Below are positions 46,238 to 57,153 of a DNA stretch of 64,000 nucleotides, in pieces. Numbering within the stretch: the stretch's first letter is position 1; every line of letters begins with the position of its first letter. This stretch comes from an uncultured Bartonella sp. (lineage in GTDB: Bacteria > Pseudomonadota > Alphaproteobacteria > Rhizobiales > Rhizobiaceae), in the NCBI GenBank assembly GCA_946478665.1, contig CAMLCZ010000002.1, positions 231,674-295,673 of the forward strand. The letters are read 5' to 3'. The translations under genes were made by a program, and so were the position numbers. The notes beneath the pieces were generated by a model, which was given only the letters and a program-made list of their open reading frames with translations, was not told the origin of the DNA and did not search any database.

Positions 46238-47272
46238 ATGACTATGAAAAAATCCAAGCTTATTGCCAACGCATTTATCGCTATTTGCTTTTCTTTTGTC
46301 ACCTTACAATCAGCTGAAGCAGAAGAAACGCATTACCCGTTAACATTAAAAAATTGCGGTCGTGACATTACCTTTACAAAGGCACCAACGCGTGTTGTTT
46401 CTGTTGGACAAAACACAACAGAAATATTGTATGCACTTGGTTTGACAGACAAGGTAAAGGGAACGGCATTGTGGTATTCAGATGTATTGCCACAATTTTC
46501 GGCTGTTAACAAAACAGTCAAGGTGCTTTCACACGATGTACCAAGCTTTGAAAGTATAATTGCTGAAAAGCCTGATCTTGTTGCAAGCCATCAAGAATGG
46601 GTTATAGGACCAGCAGGTAGCTCTGCAACCTACGACCAATTCAATGAATTTGGTATTCCCGTCTATACTGCACCCGCAGATTGCGTTGGAAAAGACAATA
46701 TGGCCGGAAGTGATGGTTTACGCAGTAAGCCATTTACAATGGACATGATCTATCAGGAGATTACAGAACTATCGGTCATTTTCAACGTGCCCGACCGCGG
46801 AAAAAAGCTTGTTCAGGAACTGAAAGATAGAGAACACGCCGCTATTGAAAAAGTGCAGCGTTTGCCAAAAGGCAAGATTAGTGCAGTTTTCTGGTATTCG
46901 AGTGCCGATTTGGATATAGACCCCTATGTTGCCGGCAATCTTGGTGCTCCTGGTTATATCATGAACATTCTTGGCATTAATAACATTATCCAATCAAATT
47001 ACGAATGGCCGACAGTTGGCTGGGAAACAATCGTCAAGAAAAATCCTACAATTATTGTGTTGGCAAAAATGGATAGACGCCGTTTTCCTGCCGATGATGT
47101 CGCGATAAAAGAACAATATCTAAAAAATGATCCCGTTACCAAATTATTGCCTGCGGTGGAAAATAATCGTCTTGTCGTGATGGATGTCCAATCCATGAAT
47201 ACTACCATGCGGACAATCGACGGCATTGAAACGCTGGCAGAGGCAATTGTCAAACTTGGGTTGGATAAATAG
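46238..47272 (+). CDS. btuF: B12-type ABC transporter substrate-binding protein (BtuF-like)
   Basis: This 344-residue exported class III binding protein has a signal peptide (KLIANAFIAICFSFVTLQSAEA), then YPLTLKNCGRDITFTKAPTRVVSVGQNTTEILYALGL and ILGINNIIQ/VGWETIVKKNPTIIVLAK. The sequence alone could mean siderophore or B12. The cobalamin riboswitch upstream strongly favours B12 or a cobalamin precursor. Its stop overlaps the GTG start of the permease gene by one base. The ATG at 46244 is an alternative start. Confidence 0.85.
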   Translation: MTMKKSKLIANAFIAICFSFVTLQSAEAEETHYPLTLKNCGRDITFTKAPTRVVSVGQNTTEILYALGLTDKVKGTALWYSDVLPQFSAVNKTVKVLSHDVPSFESIIAEKPDLVASHQEWVIGPAGSSATYDQFNEFGIPVYTAPADCVGKDNMAGSDGLRSKPFTMDMIYQEITELSVIFNVPDRGKKLVQELKDREHAAIEKVQRLPKGKISAVFWYSSADLDIDPYVAGNLGAPGYIMNILGINNIIQSNYEWPTVGWETIVKKNPTIIVLAKMDRRRFPADDVAIKEQYLKNDPVTKLLPAVENNRLVVMDVQSMNTTMRTIDGIETLAEAIVKLGLDK

Positions 47273-48297
47273 TGTCTGCTAAACTATGCCGCACCATTTG
47301 CATTTTTCTGCTAGCAATATTTGTGTTGCTAGCAGCAATTGTTGCTGGTGCGGCAATTGGTGAAACCCCTATTCCGTTTTCTGACTTCCTAAAAACAATT
47401 GCCAATCAGCTTTGGCATGCGGGATATGATATTGATATTTTCAACAGCCGTGTCATCTGGCTGTGGCGTATCCCACGCGCTGTCGTGGGTGCCTGTTGTG
47501 GAGCAGGTCTTGCAATGTGTGGGGTTGTCCTACAAGCATTGTTACGCAATCCATTGGCAGAGCCTTATCTTTTAGGAATATCGTCGGGTGCTGGAGCAGG
47601 TGCCGCTATGATTGTAGCATTCGGCTTTAACATTGGTGTTCTATCACTATCAACGGGCGCTTTATTCGGTGGGCTTTTGTCATTTCTGTTCGTAATCCTT
47701 CTTGCTTACTACTCTGGCCGAAATACTACCGCCATTATTCTGGCAGGTATCGCAAGTGCTATGTTATTTAACGCCCTATCCGCTTTGATCTTAATGATAT
47801 TCACCCCTCTTGAGGGACGAGCCAATATATTTTCATGGATGATTGGCAATTTATCCGGCGCAAGATGGAGTGACGCTTCTCTCGCTTTTCCAATAACTGT
47901 TTTGGCCTTTTTGATATTTTTGAGTTTTTCGCGTGTTCTCGATGCTTTTGTCTTCGGTTCTCGTTCGGCAAAATCATTGGGAATATCGGTTAAATATACC
48001 AGCATAATATTGATAACCACAGTTGCACTGCTAACAGCTGTTATGGTTTCCATCATGGGAACAATAAGTTTTGTTGGCCTTGTTGTGCCTCACGCTGCCC
48101 GATTAATTGTCGGAATAAAACATAGAAGACTCATTCCCGCATCAGCCTTAATGGGGGCTTTATTCCTCATTGCAGCGGATATTATCTCCCGTATCATTAT
48201 TCCTGGAATAGTTTTTCCGGTTGGTATTGTTACTGCTTTGATCGGCGCACCAATATTTGCAGTTTTGCTGCTAAGACAGAAAGGTCATTCATCGTGA
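47272..48297 (+). CDS. btuC: B12-type ABC transporter permease (BtuC-like, FecCD family)
   Basis: This 341-residue FecCD/BtuC permease has about nine or ten helices, including WRIPRAVVGACCGAGLAMCGVVLQALLRNPLAEPYLLGISSGAGAGA, the strongest family motif, and GTISFVGLVVPHAARLIVGIKHRRLIPASALMGALFL near the end. It starts with GTG, overlapping the upstream stop, and its end overlaps the ATPase start by four bases. It would form the dimeric pore with BtuD. Confidence 0.9.
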   Translation: MSAKLCRTICIFLLAIFVLLAAIVAGAAIGETPIPFSDFLKTIANQLWHAGYDIDIFNSRVIWLWRIPRAVVGACCGAGLAMCGVVLQALLRNPLAEPYLLGISSGAGAGAAMIVAFGFNIGVLSLSTGALFGGLLSFLFVILLAYYSGRNTTAIILAGIASAMLFNALSALILMIFTPLEGRANIFSWMIGNLSGARWSDASLAFPITVLAFLIFLSFSRVLDAFVFGSRSAKSLGISVKYTSIILITTVALLTAVMVSIMGTISFVGLVVPHAARLIVGIKHRRLIPASALMGALFLIAADIISRIIIPGIVFPVGIVTALIGAPIFAVLLLRQKGHSS

Positions 48298-49079
48298 TTA
48301 GCGGCTCAAACCTGCATTTGGAAGTAAATGGCCATACGATCATTAAAGATGTTTCATTACAGCTCAATGATAATGAGGTTTTAGGCATCATCGGCCCCAA
48401 TGGTGCTGGTAAAAGCTCTCTACTTTCAATCTTCGCTGGCCTTGTAGAGCCAACAAGCGGCATGGTGGAATTTGACGGTATCCCCTTTTCACAATTTAAA
48501 AGGCGTCAATTGGCAAAGATCATTGCATATGTCGACCAACAAAGCGACACCTATGAAAACATCACGGTATACCATGCGATAGAAATTGGCCGCCTACCCC
48601 ATAAAACACTGTTTTCTCTATGGTCGGATCAAGACGAACAAACACTCAAAGATGCCTTGCAAAAAGTCAATTTGTCTGGTTTTGAAAACCGATTATGGAA
48701 CAGCCTTTCGGGTGGTGAAAAACAACGTATCCATATCGCACGAGCGCTTGCACAAGAACCGCAAACGCTTATTCTCGACGAGCCGACAAATCACTTAGAT
48801 ATTGGACATCAATTGGAAATTCTTGGTCTTGTCCGTAATCTTGGCCTGACCACAATGATCGCCTTGCATGACCTTAATCACGCGGCAATGTTTTGTGATA
48901 GAATTGTTGTTCTTAATAAAGGTCAAATTGTCACGATAGGAACACCAAAAGAAGTGTTGACGAGCGAATTAATTGAAAAAATCTTTCATGCAAAGGCAAT
49001 GATTACCGATTATGATGATGGTATTATATCAATACATTACAGACCATCATCTTTACTTAAAGAGGATAATAAAAAATGA
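48294..49079 (+). CDS. btuD: B12-type ABC transporter ATP-binding protein (BtuD-like)
   Basis: This is a 261-residue ATPase with Walker A GPNGAGKSS (residues 34-42), Q-loop YVDQQSDTYENIT, signature LSGGEKQRIHIARAL, Walker B TLILDEPTNHLDI and the H-loop in ALHDLNHA. All motifs are intact. It starts with GTG overlapping the permease by four bases (GTGA), and its TGA overlaps the pseudoazurin ATG. It powers uptake through BtuC. Confidence 0.92.
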   Translation: MISGSNLHLEVNGHTIIKDVSLQLNDNEVLGIIGPNGAGKSSLLSIFAGLVEPTSGMVEFDGIPFSQFKRRQLAKIIAYVDQQSDTYENITVYHAIEIGRLPHKTLFSLWSDQDEQTLKDALQKVNLSGFENRLWNSLSGGEKQRIHIARALAQEPQTLILDEPTNHLDIGHQLEILGLVRNLGLTTMIALHDLNHAAMFCDRIVVLNKGQIVTIGTPKEVLTSELIEKIFHAKAMITDYDDGIISIHYRPSSLLKEDNKK

Positions 49080-49510
49080 AAAAATTTTTAGCTTTATTAT
49101 TTATGATTTCATTTATTCCATTAGCTCATGCTGAAACTTATGAAGTAAAAATGCTTAATAGGGGAAGCTCTGGAAGCATGGTTTTTGAACCTGATTTTCT
49201 CGCCATAAAACCAGGTGATAGTATTAAGTTTATTGCCACGCAGAAAAGTCATAATGCTGCGAGTATTGATGATATGATTCCGGAAGGCGCAACGCCTTTC
49301 AAAGGTAAAATTGACGAAGAATTGGAAGTAAAATTCGATAAGACAGGTTATTACGGTATTAAATGCATTCCCCATTATGCAATGGGCATGATAATGCTGG
49401 TAAAAGTTGGCGATGCTTCTTTGCCACAGGCTTATAGAGACCATAAACAACCGGGTGTTGCAAAAAAACGCTTTGATGCCATTTATGAGCGGATTGATAA
49501 ACAACAATAA
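49076..49510 (+). CDS. Pseudoazurin (type 1 copper protein)
   Basis: This 144-residue exported cupredoxin has a signal peptide (KKFLALLFMISFIPLAHA) and the pseudoazurin body YEVKMLNRGSSGSMVFEPDFLAIKPGD. The copper ligands are visible: His in TQKSHNAAS and Cys, His and Met in GIKCIPHYAMGM. Pseudoazurins carry electrons, usually to nitrite or nitrous oxide reductases, none of which is in this window. Its ATG overlaps the BtuD stop (ATGA), so it is co-translated with a B12-type transporter, an unusual pairing. It ends with a charged tail (KKRFDAIYERIDKQQ). Confidence 0.93.
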   Translation: MKKFLALLFMISFIPLAHAETYEVKMLNRGSSGSMVFEPDFLAIKPGDSIKFIATQKSHNAASIDDMIPEGATPFKGKIDEELEVKFDKTGYYGIKCIPHYAMGMIMLVKVGDASLPQAYRDHKQPGVAKKRFDAIYERIDKQQ

Positions 49511-49635
49511 GCTTTATTGCTACCACTCAACAAGAAATTGATTAGAGACTTCTTGCACTTTCAATGCGCTTGCGACATACCTTTTAATTGAAGGTAATAG
49601 ATCTAAAACATTTGCCTATTGCTAGTATTATTTGA

Positions 49636-50850
<1,215 letters not shown>

Positions 50851-50874
50851 GGAACAGTCTCAATACAAATCAAC

Positions 50875-50897
50875 AAAACCGCCTTCATGGCGGTTTT
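50875..50897 (+). terminator. Intrinsic terminator of the aminotransferase gene
   Basis: A 9-bp stem (AAAACCGCC / GGCGGTTTT) with a TTCAT loop and a T-run lies 25 bases after the gene. Confidence 0.92.
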
Positions 50898-51787
50898 TTG
50901 CTATTTAGCTTTAATAATAAGAATAACTTAAGTTGATTTTTGTCTCATCACACAAAGAATAATAAATTCAATAATCAATAGATTTATCTTTTTCTATTTT
51001 AGACAAAAATTTTAAATACAAAATAATCGAATAAGAAATTCAATTCATTTCACTTATTTTAAATTTTTATTTCAAGAGCAATCGAACAATTAACTATCCC
51101 TATTTCAATTTATCAAAAATACAATTGAGAGATAAACGATCTGTTCTTCAAGTTCATAAAATAGCGACAGTAAGATAATGCCAATGCCTTGACCATCATG
51201 GCAATGCCATCGGCAGATTTATAGAAGCACAGACTAGCAAAAAAAAAGCCGGACAAATGTCCGGCCAAAGTTTGAAGGTATTCAGAGACTAAAGTCAATC
51301 TGATAAAACCTCCAGAGGGGAACACTCAAGAAACGCAATGGGAGGAGACGTCCTCTTGAGATGAAACGGTTATGCACGTTTTTTAGGCATTAAACAATCA
51401 AATTTTAAGCAAGCCAGCCATGCGAAATACGCATAGCTCATAATAAAAAATTTTAGAAAGCTTCTTAAAATTTAATTTTTTTTCTTCAATAACAGATACT
51501 TATTAAAAGTATTTTAAATGAGCTATGACTTGGAAGCATAGAAGTCCACGCGCAAATTTTTGACAAAAAACTTACGAACAAAAAATAGACATATAGGTTG
51601 TTTCAAAATGAAACAATTCAACTTAACAATTTTAAATTAGTTGGCGGAACAGCGACAATCATAGCCCTTGCCGATTCGCTTAACCGTGATGAACACAGCT
51701 CTAACGTTTAAAACCCGATTGGACTTTGGAATTTCAACATGGATAATTGTCTAAAATGAGTGATTTTGGATATGTGATGCAAAAGGC
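50898..51787. other. Long intergenic region holding the sRNA
   Basis: About 890 bases of AT-rich DNA lie between the aminotransferase and LysR genes. It includes the AbcR-like sRNA and, at 51598-51616, a perfect palindrome TTGTTTCA-AAA-TGAAACAA of unknown role, possibly an operator upstream of the sRNA. No coding gene is seen. Confidence 0.55.
51240..51365 (-). ncRNA. abcR: AbcR-like trans-acting sRNA (alpha-r15 type)
   Basis: On the minus strand a strong terminator (stem GCCGGAC/GTCCGGC at 51248-51265, then nine Ts ending near 51239) ends a transcript with no coding gene. Upstream lies a hairpin with arms CTCAAGA (51354-51360) and TCTTGAG (51325-51331) whose loop displays CTCCTCCCATTG, and a second pyrimidine-rich patch GTTCCCCTCT. 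CUCCC-type anti-Shine-Dalgarno loops and this position beside an LsrB/VtlR-type LysR gene match the AbcR sRNAs of Hyphomicrobiales, which repress ABC-transporter mRNAs through Hfq. The 5' end is estimated. Confidence 0.75.
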
Positions 51788-52702
51788 TTAATATGACCAG
51801 TTTCTTGCTTTTGCAAAAATGTAATCACGAAAAGCGTGTAATTTTGCCGAATTTTTCAACGCATCAGGATAACAGAAAAACGTATCAAATGATGGAATCT
51901 CAGTAACATCAGGAAATAGTTTGATAAGATTATCGCTCTCACTCACGATATAATCTGGCAAAACAGCAATACCGAGATTATTAAGTGTTGCCTTCTTGAT
52001 TGAGAGAACATTGTTTATCTGCAAAGTAGGAACACGAACTGACCCGTCGTTTCTTCCTGCTGATTCCAACCAATTCAAGCCTGATAAATAACTTGGGACT
52101 GGCTCACCAAATGAAATAATACGGTGCTCATCCAAATCCTCCAGCTCCGTAGGCTTACCATAATTAGCAATGTAGCTTGCCGAGGCATAAACGTGCATAT
52201 GAACCGTAAAGAGCCGACGTTGAATCAAATCAGGTTGCTGCGGCTGGCGTAACCGCAATGCGCAATCGGCATGGCGCATTGTTAAGTCAAGCTCCTCGTC
52301 ATCAAGCAATAGTTGAATTTGAATATCAGGATAGAGATTGAGAAATTCCGGCATTCTCGCAGCAAGCCAACCCGACCCCATGCCGAAGGTTGTTGTAACA
52401 CAAAGATGACCAGTCGGTTTTTCACGGCTTTCACTTAACTTGGAACGAACATTTTCAAGTTTCATCAGCACATCATGCGCTGTACGAAACAAAATCTCCC
52501 CCTGCTCCGTCATGATAAGTCCACGCGCATGGCGTTGAAATAAAGGAACCCCGACATCCTGTTCAAGCGCGGAAACCTGTCGCGAAATAGCCGATTGGGA
52601 CATATGCAACGTTTGCGCTGCATGGGTAAAAGACCCCGCTTCTGCCGCTGCATGGAAAATTCTTAATTTATCCCAATCCAAAGGCGCAGCCACGTCTCTC
52701 AC
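51788..52702 (-). CDS. lsrB: LysR-family regulator, LsrB/VtlR type
   Basis: This 304-residue LysR protein has an N-terminal winged HTH (LDWDKLRIFHAAAEAGSFTHAAQTLHMSQSAISRQVSALEQDVGVPLFQRH, residues 8-58) and a periplasmic-binding-like effector domain. It sits between trxB and the AbcR-like sRNA, the order found around S. meliloti lsrB and Brucella vtlR, whose products control abcR sRNAs, envelope and redox genes. Orthology is inferred from synteny plus sequence. It would activate the sRNA just downstream. Confidence 0.85.
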   Translation of the reverse strand: MRDVAAPLDWDKLRIFHAAAEAGSFTHAAQTLHMSQSAISRQVSALEQDVGVPLFQRHARGLIMTEQGEILFRTAHDVLMKLENVRSKLSESREKPTGHLCVTTTFGMGSGWLAARMPEFLNLYPDIQIQLLLDDEELDLTMRHADCALRLRQPQQPDLIQRRLFTVHMHVYASASYIANYGKPTELEDLDEHRIISFGEPVPSYLSGLNWLESAGRNDGSVRVPTLQINNVLSIKKATLNNLGIAVLPDYIVSESDNLIKLFPDVTEIPSFDTFFCYPDALKNSAKLHAFRDYIFAKARNWSY

Positions 52703-52826
52703 TCCCTTTTATTCACCACTTGCTATTCTGTGGAATGATGCTTTTGGCAACACACCACAGAAAAATCAAATCAGAGCCATTTCAAACAATTCAACTCTGA
52801 TAATATATCATACACCCGAAACAGGT

Positions 52827-53789
52827 TTATTTTTGCAACGTTCCCAAATCAAGAAAACGCTCGACTTCGAGTGCTGCCATGCAGCCCCGACCGGCAGCAG
52901 TTACGGCCTGACGAAATGTATCATCCGCCACGTCACCTGCAGCAAAAACACCTTCAATACTTGTTGCCGTCGAATCGGGCGCGGTCCATAAATAGCCGCC
53001 TGGTTTTTGCCGCAACTGCCCATTGAAAAGATCTACAGCCGGAGCATGGCCAATAGCAATGAAAATTCCTTGTGCTTCCAATAACATTTCATTACCGGAA
53101 TTTACATCTTTGAGACGCGCACCTGTCACCGTAGCCCCCATAGGTGGCTTAGCTGGATTACCAACTATTTCTTCAACCACATGGTTCCAGATTACCTTTA
53201 CATTTTCACGCGCCAGCAAGCGTTCCTGCATAATTTTTTCAGCGCGAAAAGCATCCCGTCGATGAACAACCGTTACCGATCTTGCCAAATGTGAAAGATA
53301 AAGTGCTTCCTCTACAGCTGTGTTACCACCACCCACAACAATCACGTCTTTTCCGCGATAGAAAAAGCCATCACATGTCGCGCAGGCAGAAACACCACCG
53401 CCCATAAATGTCTGCTCACTTTCAAGCCCAAGCCATCGTGCCTGCGCACCGGTTGCTATAATCAAAGCATCACACGTATATACAGCACCTGAATCCCCAT
53501 AAAGTGTAAAAGGCCGCTTGGATAGATCGGCACGTGTAATAATGTCATACACAAATTCCGTGCCCATTTTTTCAGCCTGTTTCGCCATTTGGTCAACCAA
53601 CCATGGTCCTTGAACGGGATCAATAAAACCGGGATAATTTTCTACCTCGTCGGTAATGGTCAACTGCCCCCCTTGTTGCAAGCCTGTTACAAGTACCGGC
53701 TTTAACATAGCGCGTGATGCATAAATTGCAGCCGTATAGCCTGCCGGCCCTGAACCAACAATAAGAACGGATGTATGGCGTTCAGACAT
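52827..53789 (-). CDS. trxB: Thioredoxin-disulfide reductase TrxB
   Basis: This 320-residue flavoenzyme has an FAD-binding VLIVGSGPAGYTAAIYASRA, the redox-active CATC (residues 136-139), NADPH-binding DVIVVGGGNTAVEEALYLSHLA with HRRD, and a C-terminal FAD motif GVFAAGDVADDTFRQAVTAAG. It reduces thioredoxin with NADPH in the cytoplasm. It lies upstream of the lsrB-like gene on the same strand, fitting that regulator's redox role. Confidence 0.97.
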   Translation of the reverse strand: MSERHTSVLIVGSGPAGYTAAIYASRAMLKPVLVTGLQQGGQLTITDEVENYPGFIDPVQGPWLVDQMAKQAEKMGTEFVYDIITRADLSKRPFTLYGDSGAVYTCDALIIATGAQARWLGLESEQTFMGGGVSACATCDGFFYRGKDVIVVGGGNTAVEEALYLSHLARSVTVVHRRDAFRAEKIMQERLLARENVKVIWNHVVEEIVGNPAKPPMGATVTGARLKDVNSGNEMLLEAQGIFIAIGHAPAVDLFNGQLRQKPGGYLWTAPDSTATSIEGVFAAGDVADDTFRQAVTAAGRGCMAALEVERFLDLGTLQK

Positions 53790-54076
53790 AAGAGGAATCC
53801 TCTTTCCTATAATAGATAAATGGTCGGAAAATGTTATACATTTTATATTGTTTAATCGAGCTTATTGTGTTGGCTATGCTTTTTCAAGGCAATACGCAAT
53901 ACTGTTTACATTTATCTCGCCAGGAAGGGGTGGGATAATAAAGTTAAAGATTGTAAGGTGAAAAAAAGGTCATATAAGATAAAAAGAATTGGTCTTTAAA
54001 TAAGCTATTATTGTTCGGTTAGAGGTTCGCCATTTTTCGTTTTGTTAGCAATGTCTGTGCCCGTTTTGCGCTGATA

Positions 54077-55477
54077 ATGGGTATTACCATGTTGTTGCCG
54101 GCTTTAGCTGATTTGCGCGCCGGAAACAGCGATTGGGTTGTTTTTATTCGTTCTGCCGCAACAACAATCATGCTTGCGACACTGATATTGCTTTCAACGC
54201 GCGGCGCTGTGTGTCGGTTTTCCGCGCGTTTGGGTTTTTTACTGACCTTCTGTCTGTGGTTTACTGGTTGTTTTCTCGGGGCATTACCGCTTTATTTTTC
54301 TCATTTGCCCATTTCATTGGCTTCTGCTGTATTTGAAGCCGTCTCGGGGATCACAACAACGGGTGCCACTGTTCTAACAGGACTTGATTCTCTTCCGCGT
54401 GGCATATTGCTGTGGCGCTCGTTACTCTGCTGGATTGGTGGCATCGGGTTTATCGCTTTAGCACTGTTATTATTGCCATCATTGCGCGTCGGTGGTGTTC
54501 GACTATTCAATATGGAATCGTCCGATCGATCGGAAAAGGTTCTTCCGCGTGTCAATCAGATCGCCAATGGCATTATTATCGCCTATCTCGGTCTAACGCT
54601 GCTTTGTATGTTGTCTTATTTTGCAGTTGGCATGACTATGTTTGACGCCGTAAACCATGCCATGACAACAGTCGCCACTGCTGGTTTTTCAACCCACGAT
54701 GCGTCACTTGGTTACTTTTCGCAAACACCATCCGTTTTAATTATTGCAACAATATTTATGCTGTTGTCGGCACTTCCCTTTATTTTATATGTAAAATTGG
54801 TTTTGCCTGAACGTTCCAAACGTTTGGCTGATCCGCAGGTGGTTGTTTTTCTGACAATCATTCTCATAGCAAGCTTTTCATTGGCTGCTTGGTTACGCTT
54901 CCATTATGGTTTCAGCTTTCACCGCGCCTTTCTTGATGCCATTTTTCATTTTGTCTCGGTTATAACCACAACAGGTTATGTGGCAGAAGATTATCTTCTT
55001 TGGGGTCCCTTTGCATTGGGCGTGTTTTTTCTGGCATCTTTTATCGGTGGGTGTGCTGGCTCAACCTCTGGTGGTATAAAAATAAACCGGCTAATAATTT
55101 TATGGCGATTAACCAAAGTCAGTCTTACACGCCTTTTATCTCCCAATACGGTTATGAAAGTGCGTTATGGCGGTTCTGATGTTTCAGGTGATATAGCACA
55201 AACTGTGCTTTTATTTTTATGTCTCTATATGACAACTTTGGTCATTGGTGCCATGTTGTTGGTCATTACCGGATTAGATTTTGTATCGGCTTTTACAGGC
55301 GCACTTACCGCATTATCCAATGTCGGCCCTGGTTTTGGCGATACGATTGGCCCTGTTGGTAATTTTTCCACTGTTGGTGACTGGGCCTTGTGGATCTTAA
55401 GTTTTCTGATGCTCGCCGGACGACTAGAAATTGTGACCGTTATTATTCTTTTTACACCGGCTTTCTGGCGAAAATAG
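54077..55477 (+). CDS. trkH: TrkH/KtrB-family potassium uptake protein
   Basis: This is a membrane protein of at least 466 residues with the repeated pore segments of the Trk family: FEAVSGITTTGATVL, NHAMTTVATAGFSTHDAS, FHFVSVITTTGYVAEDY and LTALSNVGPGFG, each holding a selectivity glycine. It imports K+ with cytoplasmic TrkA (not in the window). The first helix is cut short with the ATG at 54077. The same frame continues upstream as FRFVSNVCARFALI back to an ATT at 54032 preceded by AGAGG, which may be the true start. Confidence 0.92.
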   Translation: MGITMLLPALADLRAGNSDWVVFIRSAATTIMLATLILLSTRGAVCRFSARLGFLLTFCLWFTGCFLGALPLYFSHLPISLASAVFEAVSGITTTGATVLTGLDSLPRGILLWRSLLCWIGGIGFIALALLLLPSLRVGGVRLFNMESSDRSEKVLPRVNQIANGIIIAYLGLTLLCMLSYFAVGMTMFDAVNHAMTTVATAGFSTHDASLGYFSQTPSVLIIATIFMLLSALPFILYVKLVLPERSKRLADPQVVVFLTIILIASFSLAAWLRFHYGFSFHRAFLDAIFHFVSVITTTGYVAEDYLLWGPFALGVFFLASFIGGCAGSTSGGIKINRLIILWRLTKVSLTRLLSPNTVMKVRYGGSDVSGDIAQTVLLFLCLYMTTLVIGAMLLVITGLDFVSAFTGALTALSNVGPGFGDTIGPVGNFSTVGDWALWILSFLMLAGRLEIVTVIILFTPAFWRK

Positions 55478-55550
55478 TTTTAATGCGTGACGTTTTTATT
55501 TTCCAGTGATAGATCAGGACATCAACTGAACCAATACAAAGCAAAGTCTC

Positions 55551-56021
55551 ATGCAAATCAAAGCCGACCTTGATTCAATCGACTGGAAAATCCTCAAAGA
55601 ATTGCAAATCGATGGACGTATTACCAATGTTGAACTTGCTTCAAAGGTTGGCATATCGGCGCCCCCCTGTTTGCGGCGCGTGAGACGACTAGAGCAAGAA
55701 GGTATTATAAAAGGCTATCAAGCTATCCTAAATGGTGCAACAATTGGTCAGGATCTTGTAGCCTTTTGTTTTGTTGGCCTGCATCGGCAGTCCGAGGCAG
55801 ATCTGCGCGGTTTTGCAGCCATGGCCTATCAATGGCCTCTTGTCAGAAAAGCTTGGATGGTTTCTGGCGAATCAGATTTTCTCTTGCATTGTGTTGCACC
55901 AGATTTAAAAAGTTTTCAGAGTTTTGTTATCGAACAACTGACTGCTGCTTCCAATGTTGGGTCAGTAAGAACAGCCTTAACAATCCGTCTTATCAAAGAC
56001 GAACCGCCATTCATTTTGTAA
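55551..56021 (+). CDS. lrp: Lrp/AsnC family transcriptional regulator
   Basis: This 156-residue regulator has an N-terminal HTH (DLDSIDWKILKELQIDGRITNVELASKVGISAPPCLRRVRRLEQEGIIKGY) followed by an RAM ligand-binding domain (LVAFCFVGLHRQSEADLRGFA, then VSGESDFLLHCVAPDL). It binds amino acids and controls amino-acid metabolism or transport genes. It lies between trkH and the convergent glycosyltransferase in the same neighbourhood as the S. meliloti lrp-like gene near trxB. Confidence 0.93.
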   Translation: MQIKADLDSIDWKILKELQIDGRITNVELASKVGISAPPCLRRVRRLEQEGIIKGYQAILNGATIGQDLVAFCFVGLHRQSEADLRGFAAMAYQWPLVRKAWMVSGESDFLLHCVAPDLKSFQSFVIEQLTAASNVGSVRTALTIRLIKDEPPFIL

Positions 56022-56067
56022 ATTCTTGCTATAAGAAAGATATAATTCTCATCGCTTCTCAATGCTT

Positions 56068-57153
56068 TTATTGAGCGTGTTTATTTTGTGCATCGTTAAA
56101 CAGTGCTTGATAAACCTCACCAATAGCACTTGCTTCTTTATCTAATGGAAAATTTGCACGTACATGTTGCAAAGCTTTTTCTCCAGCTGCCATTGTCATG
56201 GCCGGATCAGCCAAATAAGGTTCAATAGCAGCCGTTAATTGAGCGCCATCACCTGCTGGAACAACCGTGCCTGTTCCTTCGCTTACAAGCTCGCGATAGG
56301 CGCCAGCATCACTGGCAACCACCGCCGTTTTAGATGCCATCGCCTCTAAAGGTGTTAAACCAAAACCTTCATTGCGCGACGGTGCGACATAAAGAGTAAT
56401 CCGACGATACCAAACGCGTATATCATCCACCTCACCAAGAATAAGGATCCTGTCTTTAAGACCGGCTTTTTCAATTTTTTGTCGCAGTTTCTGCTCGAAT
56501 TCCTGATGTTCAGCAGTGGTGCGCCCTGTTATAATTGCCGTCCAATCAGGATAATTCGGCAAAAGAGAAATCATTGCATCAACAAACAAGTCAGTGCCCT
56601 TTTGATGCCGAACACGACCAAAGCAGCCAATTGCAAATTTGCCAGGAAATTTAGTGGCTGCATATGTATCGTCAGCAACAGCAGGCGGCGTAAACCGTTC
56701 TAAATCAATACCATGCATAATGACCTGATAAGGAACTTCCAAAAAAGCTCCGGAACGGGCACTGGTTGCAATGACCTTATCCATGTGTCTGATAAGCCAT
56801 TTAGTGAATGGCTTATGATGACGCTGGGCAGCCGATGTAAAAATAAGCCGTATTTTCATACGCAAAATATCTCGCATGAAAATGCCAGCAATCATTTCCA
56901 CATTACGCCGCGCATGCCAAATTCTAAATGGCCTATTTTCAGGTTGTTTCCAAAGACCAAACAAACTACCAAATCCGATAGAAGGTAGTGTATCGGGCAG
57001 TCCTGGACCTAAGGTCGATATGCGTAAACCCTTTTTTCTTTGTAGAGGAATAAGCTGCACAATAGTAGAAGTAACACCAGACAGGCGTTTCTTAAAGTTT
57101 GGTGCAATGATTTCTGTATCCTCTAAAGGCACACGCATAGCTAAACCAATCAA
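56068..57153 (-). CDS. lpsB: Glycosyltransferase family 4, LPS-core mannosyltransferase type (LpsB/LpcC)
   Basis: This protein has up to 361 residues and a GT-B fold. It starts with [27 protein letters not shown], includes [22 protein letters not shown] (donor-site loop) and ends with [32 protein letters not shown], the E-x7-E motif of retaining GT4 enzymes. Context (greA upstream, lrp and trxB nearby) matches the lpsB locus of rhizobia, whose product adds a core mannose. The TTG at 57153 overlaps the greA stop; the ATG at 57138 is the alternative start. Sugar specificity is inferred. Confidence 0.87.
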   Translation of the reverse strand: MIGLAMRVPLEDTEIIAPNFKKRLSGVTSTIVQLIPLQRKKGLRISTLGPGLPDTLPSIGFGSLFGLWKQPENRPFRIWHARRNVEMIAGIFMRDILRMKIRLIFTSAAQRHHKPFTKWLIRHMDKVIATSARSGAFLEVPYQVIMHGIDLERFTPPAVADDTYAATKFPGKFAIGCFGRVRHQKGTDLFVDAMISLLPNYPDWTAIITGRTTAEHQEFEQKLRQKIEKAGLKDRILILGEVDDIRVWYRRITLYVAPSRNEGFGLTPLEAMASKTAVVASDAGAYRELVSEGTGTVVPAGDGAQLTAAIEPYLADPAMTMAAGEKALQHVRANFPLDKEASAIGEVYQALFNDAQNKHAQ

